Origin: Apiospora phragmitis | Taxonomy: Eukaryota; Ascomycota; Sordariomycetes; Amphisphaeriales; Apiosporaceae | Assembly (NCBI GenBank): GCA_038363925.1 | Contig: JAQQWL010000010.1 | Coordinates: 496,001 to 560,000, forward strand | DNA: 64,000 nucleotides | Direction of reading: 5' to 3' | Part shown: positions 22,941 to 33,800 of the stretch, piece by piece | Position numbering within the stretch: the stretch's first letter is position 1 | Layout: the number at the start of each line of letters is the position of its first letter | Notes under the pieces: model-generated | The model's input: the letters and a program-made list of their open reading frames with translations, nothing else | Told to the model about the DNA's origin: nothing | Databases searched by the model: none | Program-made: the position numbers and the translations under genes

Positions 22941-24310
22941 AAGACGGTTGGCGTCACTTTGGATTTTCTCCATTCGGTTCTGAATATTCCCGAGGCGCCC
23001 ACCAAGCCGATACGGATATTCCACCTTTCATTTCGCGACTTTCTTCTGGCCCCAGAAAGACGAGAAAACAACGAGTTCTGGATTGATGAGAAAGAGATCC
23101 ACCGTCAGCTGGCCACAGAATGTCTACGAGTCATGAATGACTCGCTGCTGACGGATATCTGTCAAATCCGAGCATCAGGGACAACACTTTCCGAGATCGA
23201 TCCTCAGCGAATCACGAGTACCTGCGGCCAGAGATACAGTATGCCTGCCGCTACTGGGTTTACCACTTAAGGCATTCAGGCGCCAAGATCGACGGCGACG
23301 AGGTGCACGGATTTTTAACTTCTCACTTTCTACATTGGTTGGAAGCTCTAAGTTTAATAAATAGAGCTTCAGAAAGCCTGGAAATATTGGATGTACTAAA
23401 AAGTCTTCCTGTACGTTAACGTCATTATTTGAATCCTTGCGATAGGTTACTAACGTGATATAGTCGTATAGTAATGAGGACCTCAATGCTTTTCTCAATA
23501 ATACGAATCGCTTTATTCTCACTATTCTTTCCATAATCCAAAGGGCCCCTCTTCAGCTGTGCTCATCCGGTCTTTTGTTCGCCCCAAAACGGAGCAAAGT
23601 TCGGACGACATTTGGACAAGCAATTCCTCAATGGATATCACTCTACTCCAAAGTCGACGAAAACTGGAATGATTTTGACCTGACGCTGAGGTGCGATAGC
23701 CGGAAGTTCAGCTTGGTAGCGTTCTCGAGCGATAAACAGTTTGTGGTATCGCTGTCTTCTAATAAAACGGTTAGAATATGGTCAGCAATGAGCGGCGAAG
23801 AACAAAAGTCGCTCAAAGGGCATACTGAACACATTACGTCGGTAACGTTCTCGCGTGATGGCAGATACCTAGCCTCAGCATCTGCGGCCGAGGTGAAAAC
23901 TTAGTCAGTCAAGACTAGGCCGTGGGCGTGTCAGCAGACGCTCATGGGCGCTGAGGAAGTAGCGTTCTCACCCGACAGCACGTTTCTAGCCGCAGCATTT
24001 GAGAGTGAGGTAAAACTTGGTCGACTGTGACATGGAAGTGTCAAAAGGCGCTCAAGAAAGCAAAGTGTACCAGTTATCGGTAAGACCGAGATGGGAAAGT
24101 CACGAGATGATGTTAAGGGGAGGTGTGGTCTGCAATGGCCGTCAAAACGTGAAAGGATGGCGGCATCGCTCGACATGCAGGAAAACTCCGTTTTTCAGTT
24201 CTTATCTCGTTGTCTGCTGCAATGGATTTCTGTTTCATAGACCTGCGAATATCTTTTCCCCATGCGAAGGAGCTTTCTATCCGCATTTCCTGAGACACTC
24301 CGTCAAATGA
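22941..24310 (+). pseudogene. NACHT-WD40 (NLR-like STAND) protein remnant
   Basis: The plus strand carries the border between the NACHT module and the WD40 propeller of a fungal NLR-like protein. 'LDFLHSVLNIPEAPTKPIRI' then 'FHLSFRDFLLAPERR' (from about 22955) is the hallmark end of these NACHT regions. It continues to 'ECLRVMNDSLLTDICQIRA', then shifts one base near 23210 into 'RPEIQYACRYWVYHLRHSGA' and 'FLTSHFLHWLEALSL'. After a stop near 23417 it resumes with 'WISLYSKVDENWN' and one clear WD40 blade ('TVRIWSAMSGEEQKSLKGHT', then 'VTFSRDGRYLASAS'). A second blade is eroded. The P-loop NACHT half is absent. Such proteins act in heterokaryon incompatibility and non-self recognition, but this copy has at least one frameshift and several stops and cannot work. 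Confidence 0.85.
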
Positions 24311-24451
24311 CACTATGACTGTTGCGCATTGTCCTCTATAACTTCCGATAACATCGCTCTAAGGTCAGATAGGACAGGCGACGGATCTGCCGGACGCTGA
24401 GAAGTTGAAGCAGGCCTCTGCTCAGCTCCTAGACTTGGCCGATGGGCAGTG

Positions 24452-24755
24452 TCAGCCGACTTTCAGAGATACCTCAGTTATGGAGCTCATCGATTGCTGC
24501 TTGGGCTGTATGCCGAGTTCCCTCTGTTTAGCATCTAAAGCAGATTCCCTAATAACCTCAAGCACGCTGATCCGAGACATAAGCTGAACCACCTGGTTCT
24601 CCTCGTAAACGCACTCGCTTTGGAGATCTGCCTCTTGGCATCTTCCACATGAAGGTCGACCACCAGTACACTGATGGGGTAAGTAAGGTTGGCCTATGAA
24701 TATGGAGGCGGCTCGCTTACCTCTACCCTTTTTTTTACGGCAGTTATTATAGGTA
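24452..24755 (-). pseudogene. Zn2Cys6 DNA-binding domain fragment
   Basis: On the minus strand the exon 24452-24670 starts, just after a cccatcag acceptor, with CTGGRPSCGRCQ and a further Cys eight residues later. A short upstream exon near 24720-24755 reads YNNCRKKKGR before a gtaagc donor. Together they give the binuclear zinc cluster order, but the first Cys has become Tyr (TGT to TAT, a G-to-A change) and the splice phase is off by one base. A linker (ISVLEVIRESALDAK) follows and ends at a stop at 24452, with no regulatory domain. The upstream side runs into an AT-rich block. It is a RIP-damaged, truncated gene piece. Confidence 0.7.
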
Positions 24756-24852
24756 AGTTTAGTTAACATCCTTTTTACTCTTTTTATACCCTGCATTTTT
24801 AACGTAATAAAGCGTTCAGGTCTAGGCTTAATAGATCTATAAGCCACCGACG

Positions 24853-25223
24853 AGAAGAGCGCTACGCCCAAGGTTGTTCCTGGCGTTAACTTTTATATTG
24901 CCGCGGCCTCTCTGCCCGAACAGCAGGCTGCGGAAGAGGCTGGTGACTGGCAAGTGCTTCTTGAAACCAGAGCGCAGTCGCTCCCTGCCGGGTGCGGGCC
25001 TTGTATCGGATTGGGTACTGGGCTCCTCGAGCCTGGTGAGGTGGGCATTTCTGCTAGCAACCGTAACTTCAAGGCACGCATGGGCTCGACTGAGGCCAAG
25101 GCCTATCTGGTGCGTACTGAGATTATCGCAGCCAGTGCTCTGCAGGGCAAGATCCCCGGCCTAGGCTGGTACCGGAAGCCCGACGGGGTCGAGAAGCCCA
25201 TTATTGGAGAGGGTACCTTCTAG
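24853..25223 (+). pseudogene. Homoaconitase (LYS4-type) fragment
   Basis: About 120 codons on the plus strand read like the third domain of fungal homoaconitase, the iron-sulphur enzyme of the alpha-aminoadipate lysine pathway in mitochondria. Motifs in order: [15 protein letters not shown] (about 24892), [20 protein letters not shown] (about 24985; the C-G-P-C pair supplies two cluster ligands), [14 protein letters not shown], and [10 protein letters not shown]. The frame ends early at TAG 25221 after GEGTF. The N-terminal domains with the first cluster Cys and the C-terminal swivel domain are missing. Related 3-isopropylmalate dehydratases share the motif, but the '[17 protein letters not shown]' tail favours homoaconitase. 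It is a stranded fragment; the working gene must be elsewhere because fungi need it for lysine. Confidence 0.8.
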
Positions 25224-25247
25224 TCTCGACCTCCTCTTCTACGAGGT

Positions 25248-26750
25248 TCACCTACCCTCCCTGACTATTGGCTCTATGGGATTGCCAGCTGCGAGAGTCT
25301 CCGAAACGTCCACAAACCGCCGACTGGGGTTTGGAACGGTCTTCACTTTCCTACCTCGCTTCTCACGCTCCAACTGGGCCTTTAGGGACTCGACCTCGGC
25401 GTCTTTGGCAGCAATCTGCATCTCCTTTTCCTCCAAAACCAAGGCTATATGGCCTATCGCCATCCTAAGTGTGGAGGGGGCGTTGCGAGCTAAATCCTTG
25501 ATCTACCGGCTCGATCTTGGAAGGTCATATTCGGCCTGTTCAGGGGCGCCTAGAGACACCTCAGGGGCATCGGGATTCTGAATCTCTGGATGCGCCAAAG
25601 CCTTGTTTTTGCTGATAGGCCAGTTGCCGGTCGCTCTCCACCCCGATTCGATCACACGCTTGATCATACCCGATTCTCATGCTTTCGTGTGGCACTTGAT
25701 GAAGTTGATCTTGTTAAGAGGGGCAGAATCGGTCAAAGAGTTACGCTTTGAGAGCTCTTAGCGGTAGAAGAACTTACTAGCGTTGATAGCCTCATTATAA
25801 AGGGGCTGTAGCCCATGGCTAGTACGGGCGGGAAGATAATAACAGTATACGTTGTTTAAGAATCGCCAGCCCATCCACTTATCTCGTAATTAGCTAGCTT
25901 AGTCCGGGAGGTAAGATTTTAGGGTATTACTTATGCGTGACTCTAGTGATTATTTATAATAATTAACCTAGCCTCTAAGGGGTTATCTAGCTTAGTTTAA
26001 GGTTTATAAACTTATTAATCACTTTACTCTTATATAATTATTTATTTAGCTGTTATTAAATATTATAAACTTTTATTTAAGTATAGTCTATTTTATTTTA
26101 TTTAAAAACTATTAAACTTAGAGATTTAAACTCTTAAATATAATTCTAAGGTTTAAAGCACGCTTATTAATAGTAATAGTTATTATAAACATAGTTTAAC
26201 TACGTAATTATAAGCTCTTTAAAAAAGCCTTGTTTTTAATATTTAAGTATTAATCACTAGTGAATAAAGTCTTATATATACTTAATTAATAAAAGGGCTA
26301 TTAAAGGGGTTATTTAAAGAGCTAAGCTTATTAAAACTAGTTATAATACCTCACTTATTAATATTTATAATATGTTCTAGCTTAATTCAGCTATAGTGCC
26401 CCTTTTTAACCCCGAAGTACCACTCTACCGATTTAGCGGGTAAAGCCGTTGAATCTTCAGGCCTCCTGCCGCCTCCCTATCTTATTTTTAAGCTCCTAGT
26501 GGCGGGAGAGGAAGCGGTTGGTCCAGTTATTACCTAGGGACTTGTCATCCCCTATCTGGCGCAGGAGAGACTCGATGCATGTAACGAGCTGGCTGTGGCT
26601 TACTACATAGCCGGCTTTTCTCCTAGTTTAAGATCTAGTCGACGATTCGCTACTCTTAGGTATTAAATAAGCTTCTCTAAGCTAATCAGCCCTTATTAGT
26701 CGATTAAGTACCGTTAAGTATATCTAATATACGTTCTTAAAGTACCTCGT
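25248..26750 (-). mobile_element. Pogo-type (Tan1-like) transposase remnant with RIP-mutated middle
   Basis: On the minus strand the N-terminal CENP-B-type helix-turn-helix is readable at about 26640-26430 ('GDDKSLGNNWTNRFLSRH', 'KIGRRQEA', 'RFNGF'). A 500-bp AT-rich gap follows (25880-26380). The catalytic C-terminal part is then readable at 25860-25248: 'SHGLQPL', 'KINFIKCHTKA', 'SGWRATGNWPISKNKAL', and a coiled-coil tail 'LEEKEMQIAAKDAEVESLKA' that ends at 25248. This order is typical of pogo/Tan1 DDE transposases. Stops interrupt both parts. It differs clearly from the Fot1 copies in the rest of the window. Its terminal repeats were not found. Confidence 0.8.
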
Positions 26751-26882
26751 GTTTTTAAGCTATTATATACTAGCTTATATTATTATTTATAATTTTAAAG
26801 ACAACGTTTAAAAGCTACTCTTAATTATACTATTTAAGCGTTATTTTAAAGTATATTAAGCCACTTTAAAAGCCTAGGAAAA

Positions 26883-26909
26883 GGGGGGGGAAGAGGGGGG
26901 GGGGGGGCA
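26883..26909 (+). repeat. Interrupted poly-G tract
   Basis: Nine Gs, a short AAGA break, then fourteen Gs, alone in strongly AT-rich DNA. Such runs can form quadruplexes and often vary in length or are misread in sequencing. Confidence 0.7.
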
Positions 26910-27392
26910 CTTTATTATTATCGTAAAGAGTTATTTATCTAGGGGCTTATTTTAGCCTAAACTACGTAACTCTACTTAATGCGAAAAACGTAAAACTTAG
27001 TTTAATAAAATATATAACACTTATAATATTAATTAAACACTATTTAATTCTTTATAAAATATTATAAAATATAATTTAATTACTTTATTAATTATAGAGA
27101 TTATTTATATAAAAGTTTAAGTGTTTAAGTATAATTAAGCTACTAATTAAATTATATTACTAGATTAGTAGGGTCTCATAGTAGGGTGGGTTCCCTAAGT
27201 AATATAAATAATAGCAAACAGAGTTAGGCAGGCGCTAAATTACCTAAGTCGCCAACCATGCTTGTGCCGTAGCTAAAATAATTATTCTTAATGGCCAAAT
27301 CGCCAACCCTGTGATTCCATCTTCATCCTCGCCGAGACTCACAAAGCTCGTCGTCGCCCGTTCGGTGCACCACCAACAAGGTCAAGCACAGC
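26910..27392. other. AT-rich stretch, then promoter-like region of the next gene remnant
   Basis: 26910-27200 is RIP-like DNA with no identifiable element. Composition returns to normal from about 27250, and a pyrimidine-rich leader precedes ATG 27393. Confidence 0.4.
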
Positions 27393-28682
27393 ATGGCGCC
27401 GACAGGATCTCTCCAGCCGCAAGGCCAACTGCCAAACGCGGGTCACAATGAAGCACTTCACGAATCGCACCAGCCGCACCACCCCTACTACGAGCCGCAG
27501 GTTGAGCTGCAACACCAGCAGCTCAAAGGCCAGTCCAAGCCTGGTGGGCTTCACGATGCTGAAAATTTTTCTACCTCTCCCGAATTGCACCTTGCGTGTC
27601 AGGATCTCCCACCGAACGCCCACCTCGTTGCCGATTTCCTCTCCCACTTCAATACGCCATCCAGCCAAGAGGAATCCAAGGTCTTTACCCTCTACCCGGC
27701 CGAATTTAAAGCCCTAGAAGCCAATAACTTCTGCCAACATCTGCTCGACACCAAAGCTCACACTTACGACTACATCCCTTCGCTTTATCGGCTCACTATT
27801 ATCATGTCGCCGCCGGAAGCCGCTCACGATGAAACAGCTGCGAAGGTTATAGACTGAGTACTCGAAGCTACGAAGAATGCTTTCCAACAAGCAAAAGAAC
27901 AAGCAAAGATCCCCACTTCTCTAGCCAAAGCCCAGCTCCGATTAGGACGTGGCATAAGTAAAGTCAACGTCGAACAAGACGGCACCAAAACCACATCGTA
28001 CAAACTTCCCGATGGCGAAATTATATTCGATAAGCCCGGCAAGGTCATCTCAGCTTTCTAGTTAGAAGTTGGATGGTCTAGTCCGGTAACTATTCCGAAT
28101 ACTATTGCTGCTATGAGGGAGCGATGGGGTCAGCCCCGAAGTGCTATTCATACTAACCTGAAATACGATAGGCGAAACCCTGTCCCGTCCCTCGAAGATG
28201 CTATCAGTCTTGAAATTATCCGCATCGCTGAAACAGAAGACACGTGGAAAGTGGTACATGATTTTTCCTACAAGGATATCCGCCAACAAAACCCGGACGA
28301 TACGATCAAATTATTTTTATCGGACCTACATGAGGACCTTCCTAAAGACCCTATCGAGCTACGGTACGCTCAAATCGTCACAGCAGTCGATGAGGCAATC
28401 GAGTACCACCTCCGCTACAACCAACCACTCGAGGTACCAACTCGGTTAAAAGCCAAGCGTGACTGTACGATGGACGAGATGAGTAACGACGACAATTTTC
28501 AGGAGAAGGATAGCGCAGAAGAGAGCGGCGAAGAACAGGAGGACCCGTCTTACCGCAGCAGTGATTCCATTGCCGTACAGCCGACATCTTTGCGTCGCTC
28601 CCTCGCCTGCGGATCAGAAAATCGGGTGCGAGTTAAGAAGACCTTTACGGAAGATAGAGAAAAGGAATATAATAGTAATTAA
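27393..28682 (+). pseudogene. Unknown 429-residue protein gene with two in-frame stops
   Basis: One frame runs from ATG 27393 to TAA 28682 (430 codons), broken only by TGA at 27855 and TAG at 28059. Both are explained by single C-to-T changes (from CGA and CAG). Coding looks continuous across both stops: '...ETAAKVID' stop 'VLEATKNAFQQAKEQ' and '...KPGKVISAF' stop 'LEVGWSSPVTIPN'. The N-terminus is Gln/His/Pro-rich. The centre contains 'GQPRSAIHTNLKYDRRNPVP' and a helical, acidic 'DDTIKLFLSDLHEDLPKD'. The C-terminus is acidic (SAEESGEEQED), then basic. I recognise no domain, signal peptide or membrane helix. Its neighbours are pogo and Helitron relics, so it may be a passenger gene of a mobile element, or simply a host gene hit lightly by RIP. 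Confidence 0.6.
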
Positions 28683-29339
28683 TAAGGTCCCCTAGGAAAG
28701 ATCATACACATATCTCATGGACGGAGGTTCAAAACGCTTATTGTGTTTACAGGCCACCGATCGTTGGTGGAGGCCTGTTTCCCCATAATCGGTTACCTAG
28801 CAAGCCAGAACTGCTGCAGATAAAGAATAACAACATCATTACGTCTCCCGCCTTTAGTCCTAGCAACGCTAGTAACTACGACTATAATAAGATGTCTTTA
28901 GATATCTGCAAATATTGTATTATATCGGAGGTTCCCTCTTTCATCACTAATGTATAATGCCTTGAGGAACGAAAGGATATTTTGGGCGCGCGGGGGGATT
29001 CCGCTCCGGGCTTAGCGTAGTCGCCCGAAGAGGAAATATAGCTTCGTGGCCCGAAGGGGAAAATAGCTACCCCGCCTCGCCCTGTCCCCCCTCTCGGCTG
29101 CCGCGGGCGGCCGCCGGCTGCCGGTCGCACCACGGGAGCGCCTGCCGCTAGTAGCTGCCAGCTGCCGAAGTGCCTCCAGGAAAGTGGCGTCGAAGGCAGC
29201 GCTGCCGGCTGCCGGCTACTACTACCCACCTATTCAAACGTAACGCGCAAGGGGTCCCGACGGAAGTGGGCGTTTATGGTGCAGTCTGATGGTCGTTTTC
29301 CCTCCTGCGCCCTGCCGCCGCGGTTTCTGGCTCTGTCGC
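28683..29339. other. GC-rich flank downstream of the helicase remnant
   Basis: 28980-29230 is very GC-rich and contains two imperfect direct copies of gcccgaagRggaaaatagct near 29020-29080. It would be the 3' side of the Helitron whose helicase lies at 29340-30110 (minus), but I could not place a convincing CTRR end with a hairpin. Frames here are compositional. Confidence 0.4.
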
Positions 29340-30110
29340 GTCCTACGCAGCGAACCAGCTCTCCTGCCCGTGCTCCCGCCGGAAGCGCTCCCTCGTCTCG
29401 TCCCCCTGCCTCTCTAGCTGCGCTACGGCGTCCTTCATGTCGCTGTCTAGCACGTTCTTCGGCTCGATGAAGTCCGACCGCTCCGGCTCTGGAAGAGGTA
29501 CAGGCCATCCTACCGCGTCGCCCTCGACAGCTGCACGTAGAGGTTCGTGAAGCTAGGCCGCGGCGCCATGGCGGTCCCGCGGGGTGCACCTTTGAGGTTT
29601 AGGAGCACCTCGGCGAACTGCTTCCCTTGGCTCTTCTGGTCTGTCATGGCGAACGCCGGCGTGCATAGCGGCCCCGTCCGGTGCGTTACCTACCGGAAGT
29701 CTGGCTTGCCGCTAGGCCGGGCCCTTTATTACCCTGTATGGCTTCGAGTATGGCCACCGTCTGACTGCGGAGCATGACCGTGCCCGGGGGCAGGCCGGGT
29801 ATGGCCAGCTCTGCGATCGCGTCCGATTATAGGAGGACTGCCAGCGGAGGGCCTAGGTGGAAGGTAATGTCGCTAGCGACGGCGATGTTAGCGTATACTG
29901 GGTCCGGGACCATATTTATTATTATAAACGGCGTACCGTTTATTAGTTTTAAGTTTATATATAAGTTTTGCGTTACAACGACCGGTATCCTTTACGCGTA
30001 AAAAAAGAGCCTCGGCGTTAATATTTACGAATTATTCTCGTAATATAATACCTCTTTTAATTCCTCTTTATTTATAAGCCTTCTTGCTTTTATAAAATGC
30101 CGCGCCGTGA
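29340..30110 (-). pseudogene. Helitron-type PIF1 helicase, C-terminal remnant
   Basis: On the minus strand the C-terminal part of a PIF1-family helicase, as carried by fungal Helitrons, can be followed. First comes a RIP-eroded 'INKEELKEVLYYENNS' (about 30060), then 'PVVVTQNLYINLKLINGTPF' (about 29985-29925) and 'IPGLPPGTVMLR' (about 29790). Next, in another frame, comes 'CTPAFAMTDQKSQGKQFAEV' (about 29665), matching helicase motif V/VI order, then 'PSFTNLYVQLSRATR' (about 29560). A further one-base shift leads to 'FIEPKNVLDSDMKDAVAQLE', ending at TAG near 29344. There are at least two frameshifts and several stops. GC content is high at the 3' half but RIP-like upstream of 29940. The helicase would unwind DNA during rolling-circle transposition; this copy is dead and the rolling-circle nuclease half is not present. 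Confidence 0.82.
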
Positions 30111-30206
30111 AAATAGATACGTATCGGCCGGCCGCTTAAATATATTATATAATCGTTATTATATTAAGATTTTACCGGTTTTAATTTAACGGCGTAATAG
30201 CTTATA

Positions 30207-30869
30207 TATAATAAACGCTATCTAGGTTTTAAAAAAAACCTAATAAAACGTACTAGGGTTTATATTAATAATATAAGAGAGTATTTAAACGTGCGATAAA
30301 AGTAACGCTTTTATCGATATAATATATAATAGCCGGGTCGTAACATAATAATAAAAGGTCGAGTAAAGGTATTTATATTATAGATTTATTAAGACGGTTT
30401 ACTTTATTAATAAATTAAGATTAATATTTAAATTAATTATTAAAACAAAGAGTTTTTATATAAAATATATAAGAAACATTCGTTATTATATATTTAATCC
30501 TTTTTTTATTAATCCTTTTATTATTTAATTTTAATCGATTATATTTAATATTATTTAATTAAGTACTATTAAACTATTCGATATTATTTTATCGAGCTGC
30601 GTCGAGCTTTATTCGTTACGTAACCTATTTTTAGTTATCTTTATAATTTCGTTCACCTCTATTTATTTAAGGCTAGATAGCTATATTATATTATTTTCGT
30701 AGTATTAATTATCGTGGTATTATAGCGGTATAGTATTTATTATTATAAGTAAGTTTATTAGTATTAATCGATAAGGTAAGTCTTAATATTAATTTTTATA
30801 AACGCCTCGAGATATAGTGTCGCCGTACCGAGTATAAGTCTAGCCGCATAACCAAGTCAGGTCGTAATA
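30207..30869 (-). repeat. 3' LTR of Gypsy element 1 (663 bp)
   Basis: Matches the other Gypsy LTRs and has exactly the length of the 5' LTR at 42525-43187. On the minus strand a purine tract (agagaagaaggat, just right of 30869) precedes it, as expected for the primer site of second-strand synthesis. The outer flank read on the minus strand is tataa, the same 5 bases that precede the 5' LTR at 42520-42524. Confidence 0.85.
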
Positions 30870-33800
30870 TTATCCTTCTTCTCTTATTTACTTTATTTTT
30901 AAAACAGTTAGTTATTATAAATACTAGGTTTTATTATTTTCGTTAAAAAATTTAATAAGTTTTGCCTATTTTTTATTATAATATTAAATCGAATTAAAAA
31001 TCTACGGTTTAAGTTAAAAAGTTTTACCGCTCTTTATTATAACCTTATTACTTCTTTTAACGATTTTAGCTTTAAAGTCATGCCGTATTCTCATTATTTC
31101 TTTAAAAGGTAGAAGTATATAATAATAAAAGGTATTAATAAATATTAAGAATATATTCGCTTATCGTCCTTTTATAATAATACCGGGGTACTTCTTTATT
31201 CGTTATAACGTATTTAAAAGGAGTATTATTATTTAAGGCGCGAAGAAGCTATTACGAAAGAGCGTTTTTTAAGCTTTAAAACCGTTATTAAAAAGAGATA
31301 AATAAAGTTATTGCCCGCCTGATCCGCCTTCGGAAATAAAAAGACATAGCTCGTACTTAGGGTGTGAAATTAATATAGCAGGGTCTTCGCTCTTTAGATA
31401 AGCTAGAGGAATAAAAACGTTACGAGTCTAAGGCTGCTTTAGCCGTTTAAGCTTACGGTAGTTTTAGTGTTATTGATTAAAACGTAACGGATTTTTCCTT
31501 TAATTTAATATTTAAGGTCGCTAGTTAAACGCCCTTAGCTTTTTAATAGCGTTCGTTAAGTATTTTTTAAGTTTTTAAGTATTATTTTTTAATAAGTAAC
31601 CCTTTTATTTAACGAGGTATTCTTATCTTTTTTTAACTAGCCTTTTTTTAAGAATCGCTTGAATTTCGTATTCGTATTAATTCGTTTCGACTTTTAATTA
31701 TATTTCGATTCTTATGTTTTTAAAGGTTAGTTTAAATAATAGAATATAAAATATTAAGTATATTCGTATTATTTTAAATAGTAATAATCGGTAATTAGTT
31801 TTTAAAATAACTTCTACGATTTTAAATAGTCCGATCTTTTTAGAATCTAGTTTTTCGCTAGGTCGCCTAGTCTTAATATTTCGTCGTAAGAGGTATACTT
31901 TTTCTCCTTTTTTAAGGTTAGTTGTTTTTAACTTAGTTTAGTTAATCTGTCTATTTATTCGTTATTAAAAAAAGATAAGGTCTTATTATAACGTGATGTA
32001 AAGTTCTTTTAGTTTTTTAATTTATATAGTCGCGATTAGAACTAGCTCTCTTTTTAAAGGGGTTTTAATAATCTCCGGGTTATACTCGTAATTTATTCGA
32101 AATAGTAATATACGTATAATTTCGTTATCCGCGTTATTATAAACGAATTAAGGTATAAGTAATAACCGTACTTAATTATCTTATGCGTAATTAATATAAT
32201 AGCGTAGGTATTATTTTAAGGTCTAGTTTATCCGCTCGGTTTATTTATTTATTTAAGGGTTATAAGCCCTAGATAGCTTATATTTAATACCGAGTTATAC
32301 TATAAGTGATTTTTAAAATTTAGCGGTAAATAATTTATTTCTATCGGAGATAATCGTTTTAAGTAGCCTATACTAGTTAACGATTATTCGAAAGAATATA
32401 TAAACTAAGTTATTAGTATCGTTAGATTCTTTATATAATAAAAAGTAGGTATATTTTATAAGTTTATTTATAATTACTAAGATATTATTATAATTAACTT
32501 TAATTAAGGGTTCTTTTAATAAAAATAGTTTAATTATAAAATTACGTGCGATTATTTTCTATACTTTATCTAGCGATAAAATCGGTTATAGTTCTCTATA
32601 TAGTCGAGATTAAACGACTTTAACTTTATTATATAAGTTGTATTTATTAATTACTTTAACGTATCTTATAAGCGAATATCTTATATAAGCGAATGTTTTA
32701 TTTTTTTACACCCTTTTTAATAAAATATATATTAATTTCACTATAATATATTTAATATATTAAAATGAATTAAAATCTATATCTTTAAATATTTCTATAT
32801 TATTTTAATAAGTACGCGTATTATACCCGGGCTCTCCATATTCTATAACGTTATAAGCGTGTCCTAAACGTCCTCGTACGATTACTCCTTTAACGCGATT
32901 TGTCTTATAATTATTTATTAATGTTTTTTTTAAAACTATAAGTCTTTTTTAGCTTATATATAAAATAATTCTTTATTTTAATATTATACGATACGGTTTC
33001 GAATATATTCGGTTTAAGATTAAGCTTTAATCGAATTATTTAAAGTTTTTAATTCTTAAAAAATAAATAGGCTAAAAAACGTCCCCGGAAGTATTAAAAT
33101 ACGTAACTTTATATTTAATTATAAAATAATATATTCCGGATTATACGGGATAAGTCCTATTTTTCGAAAGCCTCCTTATATATTCGAAATAATAAAAATC
33201 GTTTAAAACGCTTTTAAAAACGTTAGTAAGAAGTTTTCCTTTAAAATATAAGTAATATACGCCTATATAAAATATTTAATTTCTTTTTTATATACCTTTT
33301 TTAATATATAAAAATAGTTAATATTAAGAGGTTAAAACTTATATAATAAATAAAAAAGTATATAAAGTATAATAATCGAGTTCTTTTTATAATAAAGCTT
33401 GAAAGTTATCGAGTAATAATTTTCGTAGCCGTTGAAGACTAAAAGTCGATAATAACCCTTTATATAAGACTTGTTATATTAATTAAAATATCGAATTTAA
33501 TCCTCGCCTTTTTTATTGGTGGTTTAGTTATTTTTAATAATTACGATTACTTAATGCTTCGGTAATAAGTTATTTTCGTACTAAAAAAAGAGGTACGTTT
33601 TTTTAATAAAAATAATATATAGAGAAATAACGTAAACGTGTAATCCGACGCCTTAAATAATTATAAATTATTCCCGGTTCCTTTATTTTATTACTTTAGG
33701 CTTTCCGTATCGATCGGAAGTGGTTATAATTATTTCGAACGAGATTTAACTTATAAGAAAGCCGGTTTCGTTAAAGTTATAAATATCCTCTTTTTAAATC

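Noticed and set aside
28882..29229. 115-residue minus-strand frame
   Set aside because: Open by GC-rich composition only; it spans the border of GC-rich and AT-rich DNA and shows no motif.
29230..29589. 119-residue Arg-rich minus-strand frame
   Set aside because: Wrong frame of the Helitron helicase remnant; the neighbouring frames carry the helicase motifs.
30870..30874. ttatc as a target duplication partner for the LTR at 30207-30869 (solo LTR reading)
   Set aside because: These bases belong to the purine tract next to a 3' LTR, and pol sequence continues to the right, so it is not a solo LTR.
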